In this document: positions 1-6,297 of the stretch, piece after piece | Layout of the letters: each line of letters starts with the position of its first letter | How positions within the stretch are numbered: the stretch's first letter is position 1 | From: Actinomycetota bacterium | GTDB taxonomy: Bacteria > Actinomycetota > Actinomycetes > Streptosporangiales > Streptosporangiaceae | DNA: 11,492 bases | NCBI GenBank assembly: GCA_003168295.1 | Contig: PMST01000665.1 | Coordinates: 4,189 to 15,680, forward strand | Reading direction: 5' to 3' | Position numbers and translations under genes: made by a program | Notes under the pieces: model-generated | The model's input: only the letters and a program-made list of their open reading frames with translations | Databases searched by the model: none | Told to the model about the DNA's origin: nothing

Positions 1-119
1 GACATTCGCGCGAAGTTAGGGCGGCGAGAGCCAGGTGAGCTCGGCGGCCGCGGACGGCGATATGCTGGCCCGGCCGAAATCCGACCAGACTGCTGGACAA
101 TACGAGGGCCTGGGAGTAC

Positions 120-1019
120 GTGACGATGCGATACATCACCGTGGCGGCCGTGGCCGCGATCACCGCGCTAACCGCAGGTGCCGGGCTGGCGGCGTGCAGC
201 AGCAGTACGAGCAGCGGCAGTGCCAGCGGCAGCGGCGCCACCGCCAGTGCCAGCGCGAGCACCGCCTCCTGCACGTACTCCGGCGTCCAGGGCGAGCTTT
301 ACGCCAAGGGCGCGCTCACCGTGGCGACCGACAAGCCGGCCTACCCGCCGTGGTTCGAGAACAACCAGCCAAGCAACGGCCAGGGCTACGAGAGCGCCGT
401 CGCCTACGCGGTGGCAGCTCAGCTCGGGTTCTCCAAGTCGCAGGTCACGTGGGCCTACGAGCCGTTCAACGACTCCTACGCACCGGGTCCGAAGAAGTTC
501 GACTTCGACATCAACGAGATCTCCTACAGCGCGGCGCGGGCCCAGGTCGTGACGTTCTCGGACAGCTACTACGACGTCCAGCAGTCACTGGTGGCGCTGA
601 AGAGCAGCCCCATCGTCAGCCAGCACACCCCGGCAGAGCTGAAGACCTACGTCTATGGCGACCAGGTCGGCACCACCAGCCTGGCGTTCATCAACACCGA
701 GATCCAGCCGACCAAGACGCCGAAGGTGTTCGAGAGCCTGAATGACGTGAAGCAGGCGCTGCAGGACAGGCAGATCGCCGCCCTGGTCACCGACACGCCG
801 ACCGCGCAGTACATCTCCTCTTCTGAGATCTCGGGTTCGGTCATGGTGGCGCAGTTCCCGTCGACCGGAGAGCACTACGGCCTGCTGTTCGCCAAGGGCA
901 ACCCGCTGGTCGGCTGCGTGAACAAGGCCCTCGCCACGCTGCGGAGCAACGGCACGCTGGCGAAGCTGCAATCCAAGTACCTGCAGATTTATACCAGTGT
1001 CCCCACCATCAAGCCCTGA
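120..1019 (+). CDS. ABC transporter substrate-binding lipoprotein, polar amino acid type (SBP_bac_3-like)
   Basis: This is probably the extracellular, lipid-anchored receptor of an amino-acid importer, delivering ligand to the permease and ATPase encoded directly downstream. Residues 1-26 form a lipoprotein signal peptide with lipobox L-A-A-C (acylated Cys26), followed by a Ser/Ala/Gly-rich linker to about residue 52. The mature domain begins near the ALTVATDKPAYPPW stretch, as in family 3 solute-binding proteins. Arg140, in the segment ISYSAARAQ, sits where these proteins usually hold the ligand carboxylate. The length (299 residues) is normal. A GTG at 120 and an ATG at 126 are both possible starts; GGGAG at 112-116 is better spaced for the ATG. 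The Cys in the SASTASCTYS segment and one in VGCVNKAL may form a disulfide. The exact amino acid bound cannot be read from the sequence. Confidence 0.93.
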   Translation: MTMRYITVAAVAAITALTAGAGLAACSSSTSSGSASGSGATASASASTASCTYSGVQGELYAKGALTVATDKPAYPPWFENNQPSNGQGYESAVAYAVAAQLGFSKSQVTWAYEPFNDSYAPGPKKFDFDINEISYSAARAQVVTFSDSYYDVQQSLVALKSSPIVSQHTPAELKTYVYGDQVGTTSLAFINTEIQPTKTPKVFESLNDVKQALQDRQIAALVTDTPTAQYISSSEISGSVMVAQFPSTGEHYGLLFAKGNPLVGCVNKALATLRSNGTLAKLQSKYLQIYTSVPTIKP

Positions 1020-1896
1020 GGCGCTGGGCGGACTGCCCGACCTGTCCGCCCGGCGGTCCCGGATGCTGGGCGACGGCGGCCGCCGCAGCGTGGCCCTTTC
1101 CACCGCGAGCACCGTCGTCGTCCTCGCGGCGCTGGTGGCGCTCTTGGCGGCGGCACCGGGCAGCCGCGTGGTCAGGCACACCTTCTTCAACCCGACCGAC
1201 ATGTGGCGGGCCTTCGTCGGCGATCCGAAGGCGGGCTACTACTCGGTCGGGGAGGCGCTGTGGCTGAACATCAGGATGTTCGTCATCGCCGAGATCCTCA
1301 TCTTGATCGTGGCCCTGGTCGTCGCGGTCATCCGCCAGTCGACCGGACCGGTGCTGCTGCCGCTGCGCATCGTGTCGACCGTGTACGTGGACGTCGCCCG
1401 CGGCGTGCCGCTTATCCTGCTGATCTTCGCGATCGGGTTCGGCGCGCCGGCGCTCAGCCTGAGGTTCATCTCCAGCCAGTCGGCGGCGGTCTACGGGGTG
1501 GCCGCGCTGGTCATCTCGTATTCGGCCTACGTGTCCGAGGTGTACCGGGCCGGCATCGGCTCGGTGCACCGCAGCCAGGTCGCCGCGGCCCGATCGCTCG
1601 GCCTGTCGCAGTGGACCTCGATGCGGCACGTGATCTTGCCGCAGGCGGTCCGCAACATCATTCCGCCGCTGCTCAACGACTTCATCAGCCTGCAGAAGGA
1701 CACCGCGCTGGTGGGCGTGCTCGGATCGATCGAGGCGAACAAGGCGGCCGAGCTGTTCGCCGACACAACGTTCAACTACTCGAGCTACGCGGTGGCGGCC
1801 GTGTTGTTCCTGCTGCTGACCATCCCGCTGGCCCGCTTCACCGATCACCTGATCGCCCGGGACCGAACGCGCCGTCTCGCCGGAGCCGTCCAGTAA
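997..1896 (+). CDS. Amino acid ABC transporter permease (HisM/GlnP type)
   Basis: This is the membrane channel subunit of the amino-acid importer, probably working as a homodimer since no second permease is present. After a basic N-terminus come about five to six hydrophobic segments, starting with a Val/Ala/Leu-rich helix near residues 32-52. The cytoplasmic EAA loop that contacts the ATPase is clear: EVYRAGIGSVHRSQVAAARS followed by LGLSQW and LPQAVRNIIPPLLNDF. This is the BPD_transp_1 pattern of the His/Glu/Gln permease family. The start is uncertain. The GTG at 997 overlaps the end of the binding-protein gene by 23 bases and lacks an obvious Shine-Dalgarno site; in-frame alternatives are ATG 1063 and GTG 1090. 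Its stop TAA overlaps the ATG of the ATPase gene (TAATG), so translational coupling is likely. Confidence 0.92.
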   Translation: MSPPSSPEALGGLPDLSARRSRMLGDGGRRSVALSTASTVVVLAALVALLAAAPGSRVVRHTFFNPTDMWRAFVGDPKAGYYSVGEALWLNIRMFVIAEILILIVALVVAVIRQSTGPVLLPLRIVSTVYVDVARGVPLILLIFAIGFGAPALSLRFISSQSAAVYGVAALVISYSAYVSEVYRAGIGSVHRSQVAAARSLGLSQWTSMRHVILPQAVRNIIPPLLNDFISLQKDTALVGVLGSIEANKAAELFADTTFNYSSYAVAAVLFLLLTIPLARFTDHLIARDRTRRLAGAVQ

Positions 1897-2675
1897 TGAG
1901 CGGAACGGGCAGTGGCGAGAGTGCCGGAGGTTCGCCGGCGCTGCGGGTGGAGGGGCTGCGGAAGTCGTTCGGGGCTAACGAGGTGCTCCGCGGCATCGAC
2001 CTGACCGTGGCCTCGCACGAGGTCATCGGCCTGATCGGGGCCTCGGGCTCGGGGAAGTCGACGCTGCTGCGCTGCGTGAACCTGCTCGAGCGGATCGACG
2101 CGGGGGCGATCTACCTGGACGGCCAGCTGATCACCGGGCCAGGCGTGAACGAGAACCTGGTGCGGCAGCATATCGGCATCGTGTTCCAGTCGTTCAACCT
2201 GTTCCCGCACATGACGGTGGAGCGGAACGTGACGCTGGCGCCGATGAAGGTCCTCGGCTTGTCCCGGGCGGAGGCCGCCGAGCAGTCAAAGGTGCTGCTC
2301 GACCGGTTCGGCCTGCTGGAAAAGCGGGCAGACTACCCGGACCGGTTGTCCGGTGGGCAGCAGCAGCGGGTCGCTATCGTCCGGGCCCTGGCGATGCGGC
2401 CGCGGCTTATGCTGCTTGACGAGGTGACGAGCGCCCTTGACCCGGAGCTCGTATCAGAAGTCCTCGACGTGATCAGGGAACTGGCCGAAGGGGGGATGAC
2501 GATGCTGATCGCCACGCACGAAATGGGGTTCGCGCGCGATATCGCCAGCCGGGTGTGCTTCCTCGCCGACGGGCAGATCATCGAGCAGGGACCGCCGGCG
2601 CAGCTGTTCAGCCAGCCGTCGGACGAGCGCACCCGCCGTTTCCTGCGGCGCATCGTCGACGCAGGCCGGTTGTGA
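1896..2675 (+). CDS. Amino acid ABC transporter ATP-binding protein (GlnQ/HisP type)
   Basis: This is the cytoplasmic ATPase that powers the importer (259 residues, normal for GlnQ/HisP). All motifs are intact: Walker A GASGSGKS at 48-55, Q-loop Gln98 in VFQSFNLFPHMT, signature LSGGQQQR at 151-158, Walker B LMLLDE with Asp175 and Glu176, the D-loop SALDPE, and switch His208 in IATHEMGFA. The FQSFNLFPHMT Q-loop and the THEMGFA H-loop are characteristic of polar amino-acid transporters. The start is ATG 1896, which shares one base with the permease stop and has GGAG at 1882-1885 upstream. The frame stays open far upstream, but that part overlaps the permease gene and is only a reading-frame shadow. 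The stop TGA at 2673-2675 overlaps the ribosome-binding site of the next gene. Confidence 0.96.
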   Translation: MSGTGSGESAGGSPALRVEGLRKSFGANEVLRGIDLTVASHEVIGLIGASGSGKSTLLRCVNLLERIDAGAIYLDGQLITGPGVNENLVRQHIGIVFQSFNLFPHMTVERNVTLAPMKVLGLSRAEAAEQSKVLLDRFGLLEKRADYPDRLSGGQQQRVAIVRALAMRPRLMLLDEVTSALDPELVSEVLDVIRELAEGGMTMLIATHEMGFARDIASRVCFLADGQIIEQGPPAQLFSQPSDERTRRFLRRIVDAGRL

Positions 2676-2683
2676 GGCGGACG
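2673..2683 (+). promoter_or_regulatory. Ribosome-binding site of the NhaA-DsbA gene, overlapping the ATPase stop codon
   Basis: The TGA stop of the ATPase gene at 2673-2675 runs into GAGG (2674-2677), which stands five bases before GTG 2683. This fixes the start of the fusion gene and suggests that ribosomes finishing the ATPase gene can reinitiate on it, supporting one operon. Confidence 0.7.
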
Positions 2684-4701
2684 TGAGCGAGTCGCCGGCG
2701 TCTTCGGCTCCGGCTGGTGAGATGCCCGATGGTGAGGCGCCGGTTTGTCAGGTGCCGACCGGTGAGGCGCCGGTTTGCCGGGTACCGGATGGTGAGGCGC
2801 TGAATACCCTGGAGCCTTCCGGTCCGGAGGGCGGCGGGCTGTGGTCCGGGCGGACGGCCTGGGCGCGGCGCATGGAGACGCCGCTGCGTGTCTTCCTGCG
2901 GACCGAAACGGGCAGCGCCTCGGTGCTTGCGGGCGCCACCGTGGTCGCGCTGATCTGGGCGAACATCAGCATTTCCGGCTACGACAAGGTGTGGGCGACC
3001 CGGCTGTCTTTGCAGGTCGGCGGCTCGGGAGTGACCCTGGATCTGCGCGGGTTCGTGAACTCCGGGCTGATGGCGTTCTTCTTCCTGGTGGCCGGGCTCG
3101 AGGCACGGCGTGAATTCGACATGGGCGAGCTTCGGGTGCGCAGCAGGCTCGCGCTGCCGTTCGTGGCTGGGCTGGGCGGCATGGTCCTGCCTATCGGCAT
3201 TTACCTGATCGTGAACGCGGGGCGGCCGTCGGAGCACGGATGGGGCATGGCGATGTCGACGGACACCGCCTTCGCGCTCGGGGCGCTCGCCCTGGTCGGC
3301 CGCAGGCTGCCCGATCGCGTCCGCACCTACCTGCTCACCTTCTCCGTCGTCGACGACCTGGCCGGGCTCGCGGTCATCGCGGTGGCCTACAGCGGACGCA
3401 TCCAGGTGGTCCCGCTGCTGGCCGGGATCGGGTTCCTGGTCGTGATCGGTGTCATCCGGGCGCGCGGCGTCCGGTATGGCCTTGCTTACCTGCTGATCGC
3501 GATCGCGGCCTGGGTAGCGTTCCTCAAGTCGGGCGTGGACCCGATCGTGGTCGGCCTGATCGCCGGGCTGATGACCTACGCCTACTCGGCGACCAGGGCC
3601 TCCCTGGAGCAGGCGTCCGAGGCATTCCGGAGTTTCCGTGAGCAGCCCACCGCCGAGCTCGCGCAGTCGGCGCGCGACGTAGTGCGGATCGCGATCTCAC
3701 CGAACGACCGGCTCGCGCAGATCTTCCACCCCTGGACCAGCTACGTCATCGTGCCGCTGTTCGCGCTGGCCAACGCGGGGATCGTGATCAACGGGGGCTT
3801 TCTGGCCCGCGCCTACACCTCACCGGTCACGCTCGGCATCTTGATCGGCTACCTGGTCGGCAAGCCGGTCGGCACCGCGGGCTGCGCGTGGCTGATGACC
3901 AAGTTCAGCCACGGGCGGCTGCGACCGCCCGTCGGCTGGGGCGCGGTCGCGGGAGCAGGCGCGGTCGCCGGGATCGGCTTCACCGTGTCGCTGCTGATCG
4001 CGTCGCTCGCCCTGCAGGGCACCGAACTGGCCGAGGCCAAGCTCGGCATCCTGTCCGTCACGGTGGCCGCGTCGGCCCTGACCTGGATCATCTTCCAGTT
4101 GGTGAACAAGCTGCCCACCCGGACACGGCTGCGGGCGCTGCTGGGCACGGCCGAGGTCATCACCGACCTGGTGGTCCCGGTGGACCCTGCGCGGGATCAC
4201 CTGCGCGGCCCGGAGAAGGCCCCGGTCACCGTGGTCGAATACGGCGACTTCGAGTGCCCGTACTGCGGCCAGGCCGAGCCCGCGGTACGCGAGCTGCTGC
4301 GCGACTTCGGCGACGTGCGGTACGTGTGGCGGCACCTGCCGCTTCGCGACGTGCACCCGGAGGCGCAGCTCGCGGCCGAGGCCGCCGAGGCGGCCGCCCG
4401 GCAGGGCGCGTTCTGGGACATGCACGACCGGCTGTTCGATCATCAGGACGCGCTCAGCGCCCGCGACCTGATCGGGCACGCGGCGGCGCTCGGCCTTGAT
4501 ACCGAGCGATTCGCCACCGACCTGCGCAAGCACGTGGGAAGGGCGCACGTCAACGAGGACGTGGACTCCGCTGACCTATCCGGCGTGTCCGGAACCCCCA
4601 CCTTCTTTATCAACGGAAAGCGGCATTACGGTGCCTATGACATCGACAATCTGCGCAAGGCGGTTAAAACGGCCGCGGCCCGGACGAAAATCACCGCCTG
4701 A
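2683..4701 (+). CDS. nhaA: Na+/H+ antiporter NhaA fused to a C-terminal DsbA-like thioredoxin domain
   Basis: A 672-residue fusion. Residues 64 to about 480 are an NhaA antiporter, a membrane protein that exchanges Na+ for H+. Landmarks that line up with E. coli NhaA are GLEARREF (Glu140, Glu144; E. coli E78, E82), STDTAFALG (Asp194; D133), VVDDLAG with the essential Asp224-Asp225 pair (D163, D164), GKPVG with Lys394 (K300), and GIGFTVSLLIASLA. Residues about 500-672 are a DsbA-like fold with active site C525-P-Y-C528 in DFECPYCGQ and the cis-proline at Thr638-Pro639 (SGTPTFFINGK). Residues 1-63 are a hydrophilic extension holding a decapeptide repeat. The start is GTG 2683 with GAGG at 2674-2677. 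From memory, NhaA-thioredoxin fusions occur in other actinobacteria. Co-transcription with the upstream importer is likely. A function coupling pH or salt to thiol redox state would be inference. Confidence 0.95.
   Translation: MSESPASSAPAGEMPDGEAPVCQVPTGEAPVCRVPDGEALNTLEPSGPEGGGLWSGRTAWARRMETPLRVFLRTETGSASVLAGATVVALIWANISISGYDKVWATRLSLQVGGSGVTLDLRGFVNSGLMAFFFLVAGLEARREFDMGELRVRSRLALPFVAGLGGMVLPIGIYLIVNAGRPSEHGWGMAMSTDTAFALGALALVGRRLPDRVRTYLLTFSVVDDLAGLAVIAVAYSGRIQVVPLLAGIGFLVVIGVIRARGVRYGLAYLLIAIAAWVAFLKSGVDPIVVGLIAGLMTYAYSATRASLEQASEAFRSFREQPTAELAQSARDVVRIAISPNDRLAQIFHPWTSYVIVPLFALANAGIVINGGFLARAYTSPVTLGILIGYLVGKPVGTAGCAWLMTKFSHGRLRPPVGWGAVAGAGAVAGIGFTVSLLIASLALQGTELAEAKLGILSVTVAASALTWIIFQLVNKLPTRTRLRALLGTAEVITDLVVPVDPARDHLRGPEKAPVTVVEYGDFECPYCGQAEPAVRELLRDFGDVRYVWRHLPLRDVHPEAQLAAEAAEAAARQGAFWDMHDRLFDHQDALSARDLIGHAAALGLDTERFATDLRKHVGRAHVNEDVDSADLSGVSGTPTFFINGKRHYGAYDIDNLRKAVKTAAARTKITA
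2731..2805 (+). repeat. 30-bp tandem direct repeat, about 2.5 copies, inside the NhaA-DsbA gene
   Basis: Two near-identical 30-base units lie at 2731-2760 and 2761-2790, followed by a partial unit at 2791-2805. All begin GGTGAGGCGC, and a degenerate half unit (GGTGAGATG) precedes them at 2716-2730. In frame, the units encode GEAPVCQVPT, GEAPVCRVPD and GEALN (residues 17-41), giving one cysteine per full unit. This looks like a small in-frame expansion of a disordered N-terminal tail. Confidence 0.85.
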
Positions 4702-4799
4702 TCATTGGGACGCCTGATAAGTTTTCCGCTGGCCGGACACTGGGCAAACATTTGTGCCAGCCTTAGAAGCCCAGAAAGCTTTAATAGCCGGGGGGTAAA

Positions 4800-5303
4800 A
4801 TGAAGCGCGCTCTGGTCGCTGCCGCCACGGTGATGATGGCTGGCACCTCGATATGGCTGGCCGCCGCGCCCGCCGACGCGAAGATGACACCGCCGATGAT
4901 TCACGTGACGAATTACAGCGCCACGATCAAGGTGGTGCCGAGGTGGACATACGGGGACGGCGGCAAGCTCGCGGTCATAACCACCTGCTCGCCGAGGCCG
5001 GTCATGTCCGTCGTAATGTCCACGATGCTGCCTCATGCGGTCGACCTGCGCGGCGGCGGGAACCTGCTTATCAAGGTCACCGGCAAGACAAAGCCGGGGA
5101 AATACACCATCATGCTTTGGTGCGTAGGTGGAAATAGTTTCACCTACGCGCTCGCCGTAACCTCGGTGAAGATCATGACGCTTCTTCCACCCTTCAACCA
5201 GCCGACGGCACCCGCGCTGCCGCGGAACTTCAAGGCCACCGCGACCGTGTCCTCGGCTCCGCCTGTGGTGAAGAAAGCCACGAAAGCCAAGAAGAAGTCC
5301 TAG
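4800..5303 (+). CDS. Small secreted protein of unknown function, two cysteines, Lys-rich C-terminus
   Basis: I do not recognise this 167-residue protein. It has a Sec-type signal peptide: basic MKR, a hydrophobic stretch to about residue 23, then an A-D-A cleavage site after residue 27. The mature part is rich in alternating hydrophobic residues. Cys63 (VITTCSPRP) and Cys108 (PGKYTIMLWCVGG) are the only cysteines; the pattern of a Gly/Pro turn followed by YTIMLWC resembles beta-sandwich (Ig-like) domains with one disulfide, but this is inference. The tail is Pro-rich, then KKATKAKKKS, which may bind anionic cell-wall polymers. The start is ATG 4800, with GGGGGG at 4790-4795. Its codons are less GC-biased than those of its neighbours in places. 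It lies 98 bases after the NhaA-DsbA gene and probably has its own promoter, which I could not assign. Confidence 0.82.
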   Translation: MKRALVAAATVMMAGTSIWLAAAPADAKMTPPMIHVTNYSATIKVVPRWTYGDGGKLAVITTCSPRPVMSVVMSTMLPHAVDLRGGGNLLIKVTGKTKPGKYTIMLWCVGGNSFTYALAVTSVKIMTLLPPFNQPTAPALPRNFKATATVSSAPPVVKKATKAKKKS

Positions 5304-5339
5304 AGCCCTGCTCTCCTGCTGCCCCCGGCCCCTGCGCGT

Positions 5340-5360
5340 CCCCGGCGCCTGCGCCCGGGG
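5340..5360 (+). terminator. GC-rich hairpin after the small secreted protein gene, possible terminator
   Basis: CCCCGGCG at 5340-5347 can pair with CGCCCGGGG at 5352-5360, with one bulged C and a four-base loop. It lies 37 bases past the stop codon. No T-run follows, as is common for actinobacterial terminators, so the role as a terminator is inferred from position and strength only. Confidence 0.4.
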
Positions 5361-5369
5361 CGACAACGT

Positions 5370-5375
5370 TAGGCT
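5370..5375 (+). promoter_or_regulatory. Candidate -10 element (TAGGCT) for the aldo/keto reductase gene
   Basis: TAGGCT resembles the actinobacterial -10 consensus (TAGRRT-like). It would start a transcript near 5382, giving a leader of about 25 bases that contains the ribosome-binding site at 5395-5400. No convincing -35 box is present, because that position falls in the GC-rich hairpin. Confidence 0.3.
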
Positions 5376-5394
5376 GGCGTTGACGACGAGGACG

Positions 5395-5406
5395 AGGAGG
5401 TACCGC
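5395..5406 (+). promoter_or_regulatory. Ribosome-binding site deciding the aldo/keto reductase start
   Basis: AGGAGG at 5395-5400 followed by a six-base spacer selects GTG 5407 over the upstream in-frame TTG at 5380, which lies before the site. Confidence 0.75.
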
Positions 5407-6261
5407 GTGAACGCGCAGCCAACCGCCGCAGCGGCCGGGACGATCGACATCGGTGGCGACCTGACCGTCAACCGCCTCGGGTTCGGCGCGATGCGGATCA
5501 CCGGACCGGGCATCTGGGGCGACCCGCCCAGCCGGGATCAGGCCATGGCGACGCTCAGGCGGATCGTGGAACTCGGCGTGAACTTCATCGACACCGCCGA
5601 CTCCTACGGGCCCGAGGTCAGCGAGGCCCTGATCGCCGAGACCCTGTTCCCGTACCCGGATGACCTGGTGATCGCGACCAAGGGCGGCTTCGTGCGGCCA
5701 GGTCCGCACCGCTGGGTACCCGACGGGCGCCCGGAGCACCTCAGGCAAGCGTGCGAGGGCAGCCTGCGCCGGCTCAGGCTCGAGCAGATACCGCTCTATC
5801 AGTTCCACACCACGGACCCGGCGGTCCCGCTGGCCGAATCCGTCGGTGCGGTCGCCGAGCTCAAGGCCGAGGGCAAGATCCGCCACGTCGGCGTCTCCAA
5901 CGTGACGGAAGAGCAGCTTCGCGAGGCCCAGCGGATCGTCCCGATCGTGTCGGTGCAGAACAGGTACAACTCCGCCGACCGCCGATCTGAATCGATGATC
6001 GACCTGTGTGAGCAGGAACAACTGACGTTCCTGCCGTGGGCGCCGGTACAGGAGGCGGACAAGAATCCCGCGGTGGCGCGGGCCGCCGAGGACCACGGCG
6101 TCAGGACGAACGAGGTGGTCCTGGCCTGGCTGCTGGCCCGGTCGCCGCGGATCCTCCCCATTCCAGGTACCGGCTCCCCCGGGCACGCCGAAGAGAACAT
6201 CGCCGCAGCCGCTCTGGAGCTGAGCCCAGACGAAGTGGCCGCGATCACCAAGGCCTCCTAG
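5407..6261 (+). CDS. Aldo/keto reductase, PdxI/YdbC-like (putative pyridoxal reductase)
   Basis: A 284-residue cytoplasmic NADPH-type oxidoreductase of the aldo/keto reductase superfamily, a single TIM barrel. The catalytic tetrad is present: Asp62 and Tyr67 in NFIDTADSYGP, Lys92 in VIATKGG and His134 in YQFHTTDP. The C-terminal cofactor-binding signature is IPIPGTGSPGHAEENIAA-like. The N-terminal part (VNRLGFGAMRITGPGIWG) and the segment YPYPDDL-type before the Lys closely resemble E. coli YdbC/PdxI, which reduces pyridoxal to pyridoxine with NADPH, and the length matches (286 in E. coli). Vitamin B6 salvage is therefore a reasonable guess, but members of this superfamily vary in substrate. 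The start is GTG 5407, chosen by AGGAGG at 5395-5400. The amidohydrolase gene follows 36 bases downstream on the same strand and is probably co-transcribed. Confidence 0.93.
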   Translation: MNAQPTAAAAGTIDIGGDLTVNRLGFGAMRITGPGIWGDPPSRDQAMATLRRIVELGVNFIDTADSYGPEVSEALIAETLFPYPDDLVIATKGGFVRPGPHRWVPDGRPEHLRQACEGSLRRLRLEQIPLYQFHTTDPAVPLAESVGAVAELKAEGKIRHVGVSNVTEEQLREAQRIVPIVSVQNRYNSADRRSESMIDLCEQEQLTFLPWAPVQEADKNPAVARAAEDHGVRTNEVVLAWLLARSPRILPIPGTGSPGHAEENIAAAALELSPDEVAAITKAS

Positions 6262-6297
6262 CCTGGTGAGATCCCTGCTGATCCGGAAGGGCGAAGC

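Noticed and set aside
61..66. TATGCT as a -10 promoter element for the importer operon
   Set aside because: No acceptable -35 element lies at the right distance, and a single six-base match in upstream DNA is weak evidence. The 119 bases before the first gene show nothing else that I can support.
1203..1895. In-frame upstream extension of the amino-acid ATPase gene
   Set aside because: The extension lies over the permease gene in another frame and is Arg/Pro/Gly-rich shadow sequence; ABC ATPases of this type start just before the conserved LRVEGLRKSFG-like segment.
2731..2805. Tandem 30-bp repeats as a CRISPR-like array
   Set aside because: The units are directly adjacent with no spacers, keep the reading frame and encode a peptide repeat inside a gene.
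4743..4758. GGCAAACATTTGTGCC as an operator palindrome
   Set aside because: It is imperfect (four of sixteen positions break the symmetry) and occurs once, so it was not listed as a site, though it lies in the low-GC gap mentioned in the findings.
4775..4782. AAAGCTTT palindrome before the secreted-protein gene
   Set aside because: An eight-base palindrome alone is too short to support a regulatory claim.
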